The notes beneath the pieces are model-generated. The model worked only from the letters and a program-made list of their open reading frames with translations, was not told the DNA's origin and ran no database searches. The position numbers and the translations under genes were made by a program. A stretch of DNA of 64,000 bases from Roseibium salinum. GTDB taxonomy: Bacteria; Pseudomonadota; Alphaproteobacteria; Rhizobiales; Stappiaceae. Location: the NCBI RefSeq assembly GCF_026240905.1, contig NZ_JAPEVI010000003.1:2604001-2668000 (forward strand), given 5' to 3'. Below, piece by piece: positions 26,714 to 35,480 of the stretch (position 1 is its first letter; the number at the start of each line of letters is the position of its first letter).

Positions 26714-27114
26714 ATTCTGAAAAATTTCAATCATTACAATGGCATAACTCATGAACACCGGAGCGGTGTAGTGCATTTTCATGGTATGAATATCGTACGG
26801 GCCGGCACCAAAGGTGCAAAGAAATGTGAAATTTCCCCGCGTGCCAAATGACATGTTCGGAGCCGCATACGGATAGGCAAGTTTCCGAATGCCAGCCGGC
26901 AAAGCGGACATTGACCTACACCGATTGCGGCGACTCTCGGCCCTGAGCGGACATTCACTCGCTGATACGCTGCTGCGGCGCAGTACGCCGAAGCCGTCAT
27001 TCATTGCATCTGCGAAGACGGTTGGCCGCCAGATGCCGGCAATGCGGACGAAGCGGTCGTTGAAGTTGACTGCCGAAGCACTAAGCTTTCGGCAGTGATT
27101 TAAGGGGCTAGTAG
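26714..27114. other. non-coding tract with degenerate GCGGACATT-type motifs
   Basis: No supported gene. Between about 26889 and 27080 the DNA contains AGCGGACATT twice (about 26901 and 26947) and GAAGCGGTCGTTGAAG (about 27049). Similar words recur near 27360-27510 (CGGAGCGGTCGTTGG, CTGTCGTTCACTGCGGG) and 29150-29310 (TGACCGCTTATGCGG, GAAGCGGTCGCATGG). They look like decayed copies of one intergenic repeat family found in alphaproteobacteria; the family assignment is tentative. Confidence 0.35.
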
Positions 27115-27345
27115 ATGATTAGAAAGATATCTTCCTTGGTTTCTCTCGGGCTCGCATTCGCTTTCGGGTACATTTACTACGTCGAGTATTTCAAATGGCG
27201 CAATTGTTTCAATGAACTAGGCCGGTGCTTCGACGATGATGCGAGTGTCGTATATTTAGAGCAATCAGGGGTCGTATGGCTCTTACTCGCTGTGCTGGCT
27301 CTTGGAATAGGCCTCTACAATGCATGGCATCTGAGCAAACCCTAA
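27115..27345 (+). CDS. small two-segment membrane protein of unknown function
   Basis: The 76-residue product has two hydrophobic stretches: residues 5-25 (ISSLVSLGLAFAFGYIYYVEY) and 52-72 (SGVVWLLLAVLALGIGLYNAW). Between them is a short loop with two cysteines (WRNCFNELGRCFDDD), which would face the periplasm if both ends are cytosolic. Upstream AAGGGG is a fair ribosome site. No family is recognised. It lies in the low-GC, repeat-bearing stretch just inside the left direct repeat. Confidence 0.5.
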   Translation: MIRKISSLVSLGLAFAFGYIYYVEYFKWRNCFNELGRCFDDDASVVYLEQSGVVWLLLAVLALGIGLYNAWHLSKP

Positions 27346-27627
27346 ACGGTAATCCGGGCGCGAAGCGGACTTGCGGCGGCACGGCGTGCCAATCCTGGAC
27401 TTCTCGGGTGCTTGGTCGACGCTTTCGGCCCGGAGCGGTCGTTGGCCCACCACGGCCTTTGTTGCAGTACGGCCCACCGAACCTGTCGTTCACTGCGGGT
27501 GCATCACTTGAGCGGGTGGGCTAACCTCTATGTGACTTCTTGATTGCTTCTTCGATTACTTCTTGAACTGGCATTTTTTCCCCATGCTTACCATCTAGGG
27601 TTTTGGCAGCATTGATTGAAATCGCTT

Positions 27628-28530
27628 TTAGTACCACTTCAAGGAGGTTTGAAGTAGCGCGTCATCGTCTTTGCCCAAATCAACAATTTGCTGTTTGAAT
27701 CCTTCGTAAGACTGAGCCAGAGCTTCTTTATGCGCATACTCCTCTGCCAAACGCTGCATTTCGCTGCGGCGTTTCGAAACTGTCAAGGTTGCCCACAAAA
27801 CAGGTATCACGAGAGGCAGCTTAAACAAGATTTTGTCCAGGTACTCTTTGGCGCTTTCGATCCGAATGAACTCCCAGGAGAAGGGCCAAAGGCTTAACGT
27901 CTGCGTAACTGTTGCTGCCGCTGAAATCGCGAGTACAACGATTCCAATAAAAAATGTCCACGAGTAAAGTTTAGCGCTACGTTCGGCTTGGACCCTTCTT
28001 TTGTTGTACGCTGTGGCGAGGCCAGCGCTTGTCGCGCCCGGTAGTAGTCCCTCAATTTGCTCGATTAGGCTTTCCACCGATTGCTTTTTCTCTTCAAAGT
28101 TCGCAAACAGTTTTTCCTGTTTCTCTTTTCCCTGCGCAAAGTCGTTATTCCGGCTTTCGAGCTGTCGGTCGAATGATTTGAATTTCTCCCTATACTCTTC
28201 CACCTCATCTTCTAGTGAAGATGCTTCGGTGTGAGCAGTCTCAATGGCGGTTTTCTTTTCGGTGGCGTCAGCGAGATACTCGCCTATGGTCTTCCGGTCC
28301 TTAGCACCCTCATCCCTTGTGCGGCTTGTTTCCTCAGCGGCTTCCTTGGCCTTTTTTGCTTGGGCTTCTGCGGCTGAGACCTGATTTGTGGCCTCTGCAA
28401 CTGCCTGCCTTAATGCCTTGTTTTCTTCACGTAGGTTGTGGATTTGTTCGCTGGACGACTCGATCAGGGATGACAGGGCATTTGCAGCCGCTTGAAAACT
28501 GTAAGTGGAACGAGTTGGCCTAAAGGACAG
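27628..28530 (-). CDS. coiled-coil membrane protein of unknown function (second part of a split gene)
   Basis: The frame is open from a TGA at 28531 to 27628. It has no ATG, GTG or TTG until a GTG at 28203, yet the earlier part is clearly protein-like: a long coiled coil (LREENKALRQAVAEATNQ and on through KKAKEAAEETSR). After the coiled coil come two membrane segments around WTFFIGIVVLAISAAA and KLPLVIPVLWATLTV, then a charged helical tail. The frame follows the gene at 28520-28999 in the +1 frame with no start of its own, so the two are probably one gene of about 456 codons. The DNA is visibly richer in A/T than its surroundings. Function unknown. Confidence 0.6.
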   Translation of the reverse strand: MSFRPTRSTYSFQAAANALSSLIESSSEQIHNLREENKALRQAVAEATNQVSAAEAQAKKAKEAAEETSRTRDEGAKDRKTIGEYLADATEKKTAIETAHTEASSLEDEVEEYREKFKSFDRQLESRNNDFAQGKEKQEKLFANFEEKKQSVESLIEQIEGLLPGATSAGLATAYNKRRVQAERSAKLYSWTFFIGIVVLAISAAATVTQTLSLWPFSWEFIRIESAKEYLDKILFKLPLVIPVLWATLTVSKRRSEMQRLAEEYAHKEALAQSYEGFKQQIVDLGKDDDALLQTSLKWY

Positions 28531-28999
28531 TCAAAACCAAATAAAACGCATCCAGTAGTGTTTCTGTGCTGTCACTGAAGTTTTTGAAGTGACTTCTGAA
28601 GTCGTGGTTCTCTCCGTTGGTCGTTTGAAGGTGAAAGTTGTCATAATTAAATAGCTGCAACCCGCCTCCACCTTTTAGTATCTGTCGGAACTGGTTTCCT
28701 AATGTGTCTAGGTGTTTCTGGGTTTCGTCAATTCTCTGCTTTAGTTGAGTTATTCTATTGGCTGGGACCATCAAGAAGTGTTTAGAGTTTCCAAATTTGT
28801 CCGCAATCTCGGCTATGGACGCAATACGGCTCACACAATCAGCGTATGAGATGTCTGTCCCATGAATCGCTTTGGAGACGTTGAAATTGGGCGACCCATC
28901 CTCTCCAGAGCTGTTAAAGAACTCAAGCAATTCAGTTGCCGTTGTGACCAAATCATTTGCGCCAAGGCTAATCTCATCAATCTTTGTCTTACGCATCAC
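28520..28999 (-). CDS. protein of unknown function, AT-rich (first part of a split gene)
   Basis: The 159-residue product begins MRKTKIDEISLGANDLVTTA and is mainly helical, with a leucine-rich heptad stretch (ITQLKQRIDETQKHLDTLGNQF) and no membrane segment. It ends at CTT TAG G. Reading +1 at that point continues directly into the coiled-coil and membrane frame of 27628-28530. The N-terminal part could be a cytosolic sensor or adaptor domain on a membrane anchor. No family is recognised. Codon use is unlike that of its GC-rich neighbours, suggesting transfer. Confidence 0.6.
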   Translation of the reverse strand: MMRKTKIDEISLGANDLVTTATELLEFFNSSGEDGSPNFNVSKAIHGTDISYADCVSRIASIAEIADKFGNSKHFLMVPANRITQLKQRIDETQKHLDTLGNQFRQILKGGGGLQLFNYDNFHLQTTNGENHDFRSHFKNFSDSTETLLDAFYLVLTVL

Positions 29000-29339
29000 C
29001 GCTCCACACGTTTTGGTAGACTTTACAATTGAAGCTCTTGTTTCCTAGCACGATGTTCTGCCCCCTCCAAAAGTAACGTCCCAAAAGACCAGAGGCTGAC
29101 GATGCACTAACATGCAGCCAGAACTGATTGGTCGGAGCACATCAGTTGCCAATGACCGCTTATGCGGGCCTGACATATTCTGCTCGCACCCGCAGCAAAC
29201 GTCCGCTTCCCGCTCTCCTAAGACATTTGCTCAAGCTGCAACGAAGGTCAGCTTACGGAATCTGAACGTAAAGCAGCGAACGACCGACATCGTGGCGCGA
29301 AGCGGTCGCATGGCTGCGGCCGACGGTCGGCCGCGGACA
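29000..29339. other. non-coding tract with degenerate repeat-like words
   Basis: No supported gene in these 340 bp. The segment from about 29150 to 29330 carries TGACCGCTTATGCGG and GAAGCGGTCGCATGG words that recall those at 26.9 and 27.4 kb. Probably decayed intergenic DNA. Confidence 0.35.
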
Positions 29340-30419
29340 TCAGCCCGCGCGCGATGACTGGAGCCGATCGAGTGCCTCGTCGGCCAGCCGCCGTGTCAGT
29401 TCGCCTGCGGCCATCGGCCGACAGAGCCGGGCTGACTGACCGGACCAGAGCGACATGAACTCGCCTGAACCGCTCGGCTCGGAGGCCGCCCGCAGAGGCG
29501 CCAGGGCACCGCCGGCAAGGGGAAACGCCGGCGCGGTGGACGAGATTGGCCCGACCTCGCGCACCAGTCGGTTGAGGATGCTGCGTGCAGGACGCCCGGT
29601 GAAGACATTGGTTAGGGCGGTCTCATGGGCAGCTGCCGTCGTCAGCGCCTGGCGGTGCGGTTCGGCAATCGTTGCCTCGGGACTGAACAGGTAGGCGGTC
29701 CCGATCTGCACCGCCGAGGCGCCCAGAGAGAATGCGGCAGCAATGCCGCGCCCGTCGGCGATACCACCGGCGGCGATCACCGGTACACCAACCGCGTCAG
29801 CCACCTGGGGCACGAGCGAGAACGTCCCGATCTGTGTCGCGACGTCCCCGGTGCGGAACATGCCGCGGTGGCCGCCGGCCTCACTGCCCTGCGCGATGAT
29901 CGCGTGGCATCCCTCCGCTTCGAGCCAGCGCGCTTCGTCTACCGTGGTGGCCGAGGAAAGCACGTTGGCGCCCGTCGCGAGGACACGATCCAGGAGCCGC
30001 CGCTCGGGCAACCCAAAATGGAAGCTGACCACCTCCGGACGGAGATCCTCGACAAGTAGGCAGAATTCGTCATCGAACGGTGAGCGATTCGATGCTTGAA
30101 CCGGCACGTCGGGATCGAGATCGAGCTCTCGGTAATAGGGCGCGAGCCGGCGCCGCCAAGCAGCCTCCTGCTCTGCATCGGGCTCGGGCGAACGGTGACA
30201 GAAGAAGTTCACGTTGATCGGGCGAGCCGTCTGCTGGCGGATGATGCCGAACTGGCTGCGCACCTGGTCCGGGTCGAGCAGCGCGCAGGGCAGCGAGCCG
30301 AGTCCGCCCGCCTCCGAGACCGCGATGGCGAGCTCCGCGAGCCCGGCACCTGCCATCGGCGCCTGGATGATGGGCAACTCGATGCCGAACAGGTCCTGAA
30401 TCCGTCGATCTGGCCACAT
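29340..30419 (-). CDS. nitronate monooxygenase / 2-nitropropane dioxygenase family flavoprotein
   Basis: The 359-residue FMN-dependent TIM barrel begins DLFGIELPIIQAPMAGAGLA. It has the SEAGGHRG loop (the His position typical of the family), and the phosphate-binding segment VIAAGGIADGRG followed by GASAVQIGTAY. Such enzymes oxidise alkyl nitronates such as propionate-3-nitronate. I chose the ATG at 30419, with GAGGGA upstream; the longer reading from 30542 adds 41 residues of poor composition. It stands alone between the AT-rich gene and the TRAP operon. Confidence 0.87.
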   Translation of the reverse strand: MWPDRRIQDLFGIELPIIQAPMAGAGLAELAIAVSEAGGLGSLPCALLDPDQVRSQFGIIRQQTARPINVNFFCHRSPEPDAEQEAAWRRRLAPYYRELDLDPDVPVQASNRSPFDDEFCLLVEDLRPEVVSFHFGLPERRLLDRVLATGANVLSSATTVDEARWLEAEGCHAIIAQGSEAGGHRGMFRTGDVATQIGTFSLVPQVADAVGVPVIAAGGIADGRGIAAAFSLGASAVQIGTAYLFSPEATIAEPHRQALTTAAAHETALTNVFTGRPARSILNRLVREVGPISSTAPAFPLAGGALAPLRAASEPSGSGEFMSLWSGQSARLCRPMAAGELTRRLADEALDRLQSSRAG

Positions 30420-30576
30420 GCTGACGTCCCTCGCTGTAGTCGTAACGGCTCGAGTATCTCTGATCGGAGCCCGAGGCGAAAGTCTCGCGGATGGCAATGG
30501 CCAAACCTGGACCACCACATGGAATTGCGAAATTGAAATCATGATCCTGGCTTTCGCCCCCGAGCGGATCGAGGTG

Positions 30577-30757
30577 TGACCTGTCCCATCCAGAATTCTT
30601 CGCGCCGCCGAAGAAGATGCGCCTGCGCGTGGCCACGATGGGCGACATGGAAGGTGCGATGCTGGCAGATGAAACGGCGCGCGAGGTGGACGTGGTCATG
30701 AACCTCGCCGAAGAGGCCGATTTCTACGGCTACGTCCTGAAACAATTTGCGCGTTGA
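30577..30757 (+). pseudogene. unidentified C-terminal gene fragment
   Basis: A short plus-strand frame encodes SHPEFFAPPKKMRLRVATMG followed by DMEGAMLADETAREVDVVMN and a Phe/Tyr/Leu-rich end, stopping at 30755-30757. The composition is protein-like (alternating charged and hydrophobic helix), but there is no plausible full-length start upstream and I cannot name a family. I read it as the decayed end of a lost gene. The rest of 30420-30921 shows nothing. Confidence 0.35.
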
Positions 30758-30921
30758 GGAGTTGGGAAAGGCGACGCCGCCAAAAGACCCGGTCCCTGAT
30801 TTCACGAAGAGAGCGAAAAGAGATAACTTGGCCCTGCCGCCGGCAAGGTTGGTGACGACGAAGCTGGCAAGCGGCATCAGTTCACACCGCTTACGACCGT
30901 TTGGGCCACGTTTTCAAGGTG

Positions 30922-32226
30922 TCAGTCGAACAACGCAGAAGGCAGCCACAGCACAATCTGCGGCCAGATAGTGATCACCGCAACGCCGAAAGCCATCAAC
31001 AGAAAGAACGGGAACGCGGCGCGCGCCACTCGTCCGATCGGCACGCCGGTCAGTCCCTGGATTACGAAGAGATTGAAGCCGACAGGCGGCGTCATCTGGC
31101 CCAGCTCAACCATCAGGACCAGAAAGACACCGAACCATATTGGATCAAATCCCATGGCGATAATCGGCGGAAGAGTGATCGGCAGACTCATCACGACAAT
31201 CGAGATGCCGTCCAGAAAAAGTCCGAGGACAATGTAGAACAACGCCAGCAGGGCGATCAGACCATATGGACCGATATCCGTGGCCGCGATCAACGACGCG
31301 ACGTCCTGCGGTACGTGCATGTAGCCCATTGCAGTTGAAAGAAACGCCGCGGCCACCAGGATTGAACAGACCATGGCCGAAGCGCGCACCGCCCCCATCA
31401 GACTGTCGCGCAACAGCAGCAAGGACATCTGCCGGAGCAGAGTCGCAACCATCAGAGTTCCCAGCACGCCGACAGCCGCCGCCTCCGATGGCGTGGCGAG
31501 CCCCGAGTAAATAGCCCCGAGCACAAGCCCCACAAGGAAGAGGACTGGCAGTAGATCGAGCAGAGCCCTCGCCTTGGATACTGTCACATCTTCGTTCTGG
31601 GGCTCCAGACCTGGCTTCGTCGCGCAGCGGACCATAATGTAAGCTGAATACAGGCCCGCAACCAGAAGTCCCGGCAGGATACCGGCGGCAAACAGACGCG
31701 TGATCGAGACTTCGGCCAGCACACCGTAGATAATCATCACGATCGACGGCGGAATAAGCAGACCCAAACTCCCGGCCCCGGCCAACGAGCCGAGAGAGAG
31801 AGCTTCGTCATAGCCGCGCCGCTTCAGCTCGACGGTGGTGATCTTGCCCACGGTCGCGGTGGTTGCGGCCGACGACCCGGACACAGCCGCGAATAGGGTC
31901 GAGCCCGCCACATTGGTGTGGATGAGACCTCCCGGCATACGCCTCACAAAGGGCGCAAGCCCCTCGAACAGCCGTGCCGATAGGTTGGTGCGAAAGATGA
32001 TCTCTCCCATCCAGATGAACAACGGGATTGCCGCCAGTTCCCAAGAGCTGGCACTTCGAAACAGGATCTTGCTCAGGATTACTCCGATCCGGTCGGGCGG
32101 GAAGTCGAGAACCAGGGCAAGCCCTGTGGTCGAGACCAGAAGCAGACCGATGAACACCCAAACGCCGCTGCCTAGAAACAGCAGGATCAGTACCAGGACG
32201 GTGAAACCGGCAATCAATGCGTCCAT
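30922..32226 (-). CDS. dctM: TRAP transporter large permease (DctM)
   Basis: The 434-residue protein has about 12 membrane segments and the DctM signatures (FIWMGEIIFRTNLSARLFEGL; PSIVMIIYG; LVLMVELGQMTPPVG near the C-terminus). It is the channel subunit of a tripartite ATP-independent transporter driven by a sodium or proton gradient. The gene directly follows dctQ (3-nt gap). With the hydantoinase genes upstream, the solute is probably a cyclic amide or a related carboxylate. Confidence 0.93.
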   Translation of the reverse strand: MDALIAGFTVLVLILLFLGSGVWVFIGLLLVSTTGLALVLDFPPDRIGVILSKILFRSASSWELAAIPLFIWMGEIIFRTNLSARLFEGLAPFVRRMPGGLIHTNVAGSTLFAAVSGSSAATTATVGKITTVELKRRGYDEALSLGSLAGAGSLGLLIPPSIVMIIYGVLAEVSITRLFAAGILPGLLVAGLYSAYIMVRCATKPGLEPQNEDVTVSKARALLDLLPVLFLVGLVLGAIYSGLATPSEAAAVGVLGTLMVATLLRQMSLLLLRDSLMGAVRASAMVCSILVAAAFLSTAMGYMHVPQDVASLIAATDIGPYGLIALLALFYIVLGLFLDGISIVVMSLPITLPPIIAMGFDPIWFGVFLVLMVELGQMTPPVGFNLFVIQGLTGVPIGRVARAAFPFFLLMAFGVAVITIWPQIVLWLPSALFD

Positions 32227-32229
32227 AAG

Positions 32230-32775
32230 CTATTCCGCCCCGTTGGATTGAATCGGCTCGCCGCCCATTGCGACGCGTAGAAAACAGGCAAGGAGCTGAA
32301 CCATCAGCAAAATCAGTCCTAGCCAAACCGCACCCACCGGCAGCCATAGCGGCACTTCGGCGATGCTCTCGCTGACGGAGCCCCGAGTCCAGTTCCGAAG
32401 CGCGTCCCGGCCGACCCACCAGGCGCAGTAGCCGGCAATCCCGATGCTGGACGCGAGGCAGAAGAGTTCGGTCCAGCGGCGCGGACGGCCTGAGAGGCGC
32501 CCGACCACAAGATCGACACGGATCAAGCTGCCTGAGTTCAGCGCATAGCCCAACGACAGGAATGTCATCGCCGCAACCGCGTAGCCCACGAATTCGTCCA
32601 GCACGAAGGTCGAACTGCTAAAGAAGCTTCGCAGCACGATCTCCATGATGATGTGAAGAAAGATGTAGACCAGGATGATGGCGGCCAAACCACCTGCAAT
32701 GCGATTGAGTGCAGTTGCGACCCTATCGATCAGAAGGAGCACTGGCCGCCACGCCTCACTTTGACGCGTAGGCAT
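32230..32775 (-). CDS. dctQ: TRAP transporter small permease (DctQ)
   Basis: The 181-residue product has four membrane segments (e.g. LAAIILVYIFLHIIMEIVL; AVAAMTFLSLGYALN), as in DctQ proteins. It anchors the complex between binding protein and DctM. I chose the ATG at 32775, which overlaps the dctP stop by about 20 nt; the reading from 32874 adds 33 residues inside dctP. Confidence 0.87.
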   Translation of the reverse strand: MPTRQSEAWRPVLLLIDRVATALNRIAGGLAAIILVYIFLHIIMEIVLRSFFSSSTFVLDEFVGYAVAAMTFLSLGYALNSGSLIRVDLVVGRLSGRPRRWTELFCLASSIGIAGYCAWWVGRDALRNWTRGSVSESIAEVPLWLPVGAVWLGLILLMVQLLACFLRVAMGGEPIQSNGAE

Positions 32776-33742
32776 CAAGGACAGCCTTGCCCGCATCGCC
32801 GGTCTTTGCGAGCCATTCCTCGCGTGCTTTTTGGCCAGCCTCATGCAGGGCTGCCAGGAACGCTGGATCGACATCGCTCACAACAGTCATGTTCTCAGAC
32901 CGCATCTGCGTGTAGTTCTCGCTGACCCGGGTAACAACGCTTTGCCAGACGTGGTCTTCGGCAGCTTTGGCCGCTTCCAGAACCGCGTCCTGATGCTCAG
33001 GTGACAGATCGTTCCAGGTATCGAGATTGATGTGAATCATGTTCAAAGGCATCGCGTAATTCACTTCGGTGAAGTGATCGAGGTGCTCCCAGAACTTGGC
33101 GTTCGCGCCCGCCTCGGCCGAGGTCAGCACTGCTTCGATGCCGCCGGTTGAAAGCTGCGGAACCACGTCGGCCCAGCTCAACTGGATCGGGGCGGCATTT
33201 GCCTCTAGCAGCGTGATAGTGCCGTTAGCGTCGTAGGTGCGGATCTTGAGCCCAGCCAGAGCATCGAGATCCCCAACCGGTTTCTTGGCCCAGATGCCGG
33301 ATGGCGGCCAGGGCGACGCCCACAGCAGCTTCTGGTTGTTGTTGGCAAAGACCGCCTCGTATTCGCTGCGCGCGGCCAGGAACAGGTTCCGGGCCTCCTC
33401 CGGGGTTTTGGCAAGGAACGGCAACGACGGGAGCAGAAACGTCGGTTCGATACCGCCAAGAGGGCCGACATAGGTATCTGCGATGGGCAATGCGCCGTCA
33501 CCCACCGCGTCGAGCTGGTCCTTGGATTTAAACCCGATGGAACCGCCGAAGTGATGGGTGATCTTGATCGCGCCTTCGGTCAGTTCCGCCAGCTTGGCGG
33601 AAAAGACCTTGTCACCCTCGGCGTGGATCGATGTGTCGTTGTATTCGTTGGCCATGTCCCAGTTTATGTCGGCGGCGTGCAGCGGATGCACCGCCATGCC
33701 GACCGCAACTCCGATGGCCGCAAATGTCGGTTTCCAGTTCAT
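32756..33742 (-). CDS. dctP: TRAP transporter substrate-binding protein (DctP)
   Basis: The 328-residue exported protein has a signal peptide ending PLHAAD and a DctP-family fold, with the conserved region WAKKPVGDLDALAGLKIRT around residues 150-170 and an arginine in that segment placed to bind a carboxylate. It captures the solute and delivers it to DctQM. It follows hyuB by about 50 nt, so it is probably in the hyuAB transcript. Ligand unknown. Confidence 0.9.
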   Translation of the reverse strand: MNWKPTFAAIGVAVGMAVHPLHAADINWDMANEYNDTSIHAEGDKVFSAKLAELTEGAIKITHHFGGSIGFKSKDQLDAVGDGALPIADTYVGPLGGIEPTFLLPSLPFLAKTPEEARNLFLAARSEYEAVFANNNQKLLWASPWPPSGIWAKKPVGDLDALAGLKIRTYDANGTITLLEANAAPIQLSWADVVPQLSTGGIEAVLTSAEAGANAKFWEHLDHFTEVNYAMPLNMIHINLDTWNDLSPEHQDAVLEAAKAAEDHVWQSVVTRVSENYTQMRSENMTVVSDVDPAFLAALHEAGQKAREEWLAKTGDAGKAVLDAYASK

Positions 33743-33794
33743 TTCAGTTCCCTTTCTGGTTTATTTTTCAAGGTACGTTTTGAACTCTCCGGGT

Positions 33795-35480
33795 TCACCC
33801 GATTGTCTTTCCATAGGCATTGCGGATGTATTCGTCGGAGAATTTGCCCGATCTCCGGTCTTCGTCGACAAGCTGCACAGCGCGCCCTTGCGGTTCGCCG
33901 TAACCGCCCGCCCCCGGTGTCTCGATGACTGCCGCCGTTGTCGGCGTTATACGAATGCCGCTTGCCTTGGACGGCAAGGGACGTTCTCGGCCCTGGTCAT
34001 CGCGCAGATAGAACCGGCCGGGCCTCCCGGGTTGGCCGCCCAGAATTCCCCAAGGCGCGTGGCGGAAACGCTCGCCCACGCCGTTGAACTCGCATTCGTG
34101 ATCGATCGGGCGGATCGTTCGGCGGATGCCCAGCCCACCGCGATGCGTACCCGCGCCGCCCGAGTCCTCGACGAGAGCGTATTCCTCGACGCGCAGCGGG
34201 TACTCCATCTCGATGGCTTCCACCGGCAGGTTCGACGTGTTGGTGATATGCACCTGCACCCCATCCTTGCCGTCTTTGGTCATGCGCCCGCCCATGCCGC
34301 CGCCAAGTGTCTCCAGATAGACATATTGCTGTCCGGTCCTGGGATTGATGCCGGCAAAAACGGCGCTGGTATTGGCACCGTTCGCGGCGCCGATCACGCG
34401 CTCCGGCAGCACCTGGGCAAACGCCCCCAGAATGACGTCGACCAGCCGCTGGCAGGTATTCAGCCGAAGCGCCACGGACGCGGGCGCCACGCAATTCACG
34501 ATCGTGCCCTCGGGCGCGACGATATCAACCGACTCGATCACGCCATGATTATTCGGGACGTTCGGATCCAGCAGCGCCTTGAGGCTGTAGCACACTGCCG
34601 ATTGGGTGCCATTCATCGTCAGGTTGAAGTTTCCCGGCACCTGTGGATCGGTGCCGGTAAAGTCGAATGTGATCGCATCACCCTGCTTGCGGATCTCCAG
34701 CTTGATGCGAATGTCCTCGGTCGAGATGCCGTCGTCATCCATCACGTCTTCAAACGCATAGGTCCCATCCGGAAGTCCGGCGATGGCCGTGCGCATGCGC
34801 ATCCGGGTGCGTTCGACGATCTCGTCGAAAGCCCGGGCGACATAATCTGCGCCATGGCGATCGAGCATGTCACCCATCCGCGCGACACCCAGCTTGCAGG
34901 CGGCGATCTGCGCGTTCAGGTCACCCCGGCGCTCGTCCGGCAGGCGCATGTTCAGCAGGAGCAGCCGCAGGATGTCGTCCTGAAGCTTGCCCTCACGATA
35001 AAGCCGGACAATCGGGATCCGCAGACCTTCTTTGTGGATCTCGTTCAGGCCTCCGGACATCGAGCCCACCGCCGCACCGCCCACATCTGCGTGGTGCACG
35101 ATATTGGCTACAAACCCTATCAGGCGGTCATCCTTGAACAGTGGCATAGCCGTGTTGATATCCGGCAGGTGCGTACCGCCCGCCACATGGGGGTCGTTGG
35201 CGATGAACATATCGCCCGGCGAGATGCTGTCGCCATATCGCTCCACGATATGGCGGATCAGGCCCCCCATTGAGGCCAGATGGATCGGCAGCGCCTGCTC
35301 AGCCTGGACGATCAGCCGCCCCTTGGCATCGGCGATGGCCGTCGAATGATCGTGGCGCTCTTTGACATTGGTCGAAAAGGCACTTCGCATCAGCGTCAGA
35401 AAGCATTCGTCGGTGATCGACTTGAGCCCGTTCCAGGCGATCTCCAACGAGATGGGGTCAAGCGGTTCGCCGCTCATCAC
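33795..35480 (-). CDS. hyuB: hydantoinase B / oxoprolinase family protein
   Basis: The 561-residue HyuB-family subunit has MFIANDPHVAGGTHLPDI, HHADVGG and LGGGMGGRMTKDG. With HyuA it forms an ATP-dependent ring-opening enzyme acting on hydantoins, 5-oxoproline or related cyclic substrates; some homologues carboxylate ketones. It overlaps hyuA by 4 nt. Coupling to a TRAP importer points to an external cyclic amide or similar acid. Confidence 0.92.
   Translation of the reverse strand: MMSGEPLDPISLEIAWNGLKSITDECFLTLMRSAFSTNVKERHDHSTAIADAKGRLIVQAEQALPIHLASMGGLIRHIVERYGDSISPGDMFIANDPHVAGGTHLPDINTAMPLFKDDRLIGFVANIVHHADVGGAAVGSMSGGLNEIHKEGLRIPIVRLYREGKLQDDILRLLLLNMRLPDERRGDLNAQIAACKLGVARMGDMLDRHGADYVARAFDEIVERTRMRMRTAIAGLPDGTYAFEDVMDDDGISTEDIRIKLEIRKQGDAITFDFTGTDPQVPGNFNLTMNGTQSAVCYSLKALLDPNVPNNHGVIESVDIVAPEGTIVNCVAPASVALRLNTCQRLVDVILGAFAQVLPERVIGAANGANTSAVFAGINPRTGQQYVYLETLGGGMGGRMTKDGKDGVQVHITNTSNLPVEAIEMEYPLRVEEYALVEDSGGAGTHRGGLGIRRTIRPIDHECEFNGVGERFRHAPWGILGGQPGRPGRFYLRDDQGRERPLPSKASGIRITPTTAAVIETPGAGGYGEPQGRAVQLVDEDRRSGKFSDEYIRNAYGKTIG

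Noticed and set aside
30539..30877. 112-codon minus-strand frame between the TRAP operon and the nitronate monooxygenase
   Set aside because: It is antisense to a more protein-like plus-strand fragment and lacks any motif.
33558..35273. 571-codon plus-strand frame over hyuB
   Set aside because: Antisense shadow of hyuB, with no domain and His/Arg-rich composition.
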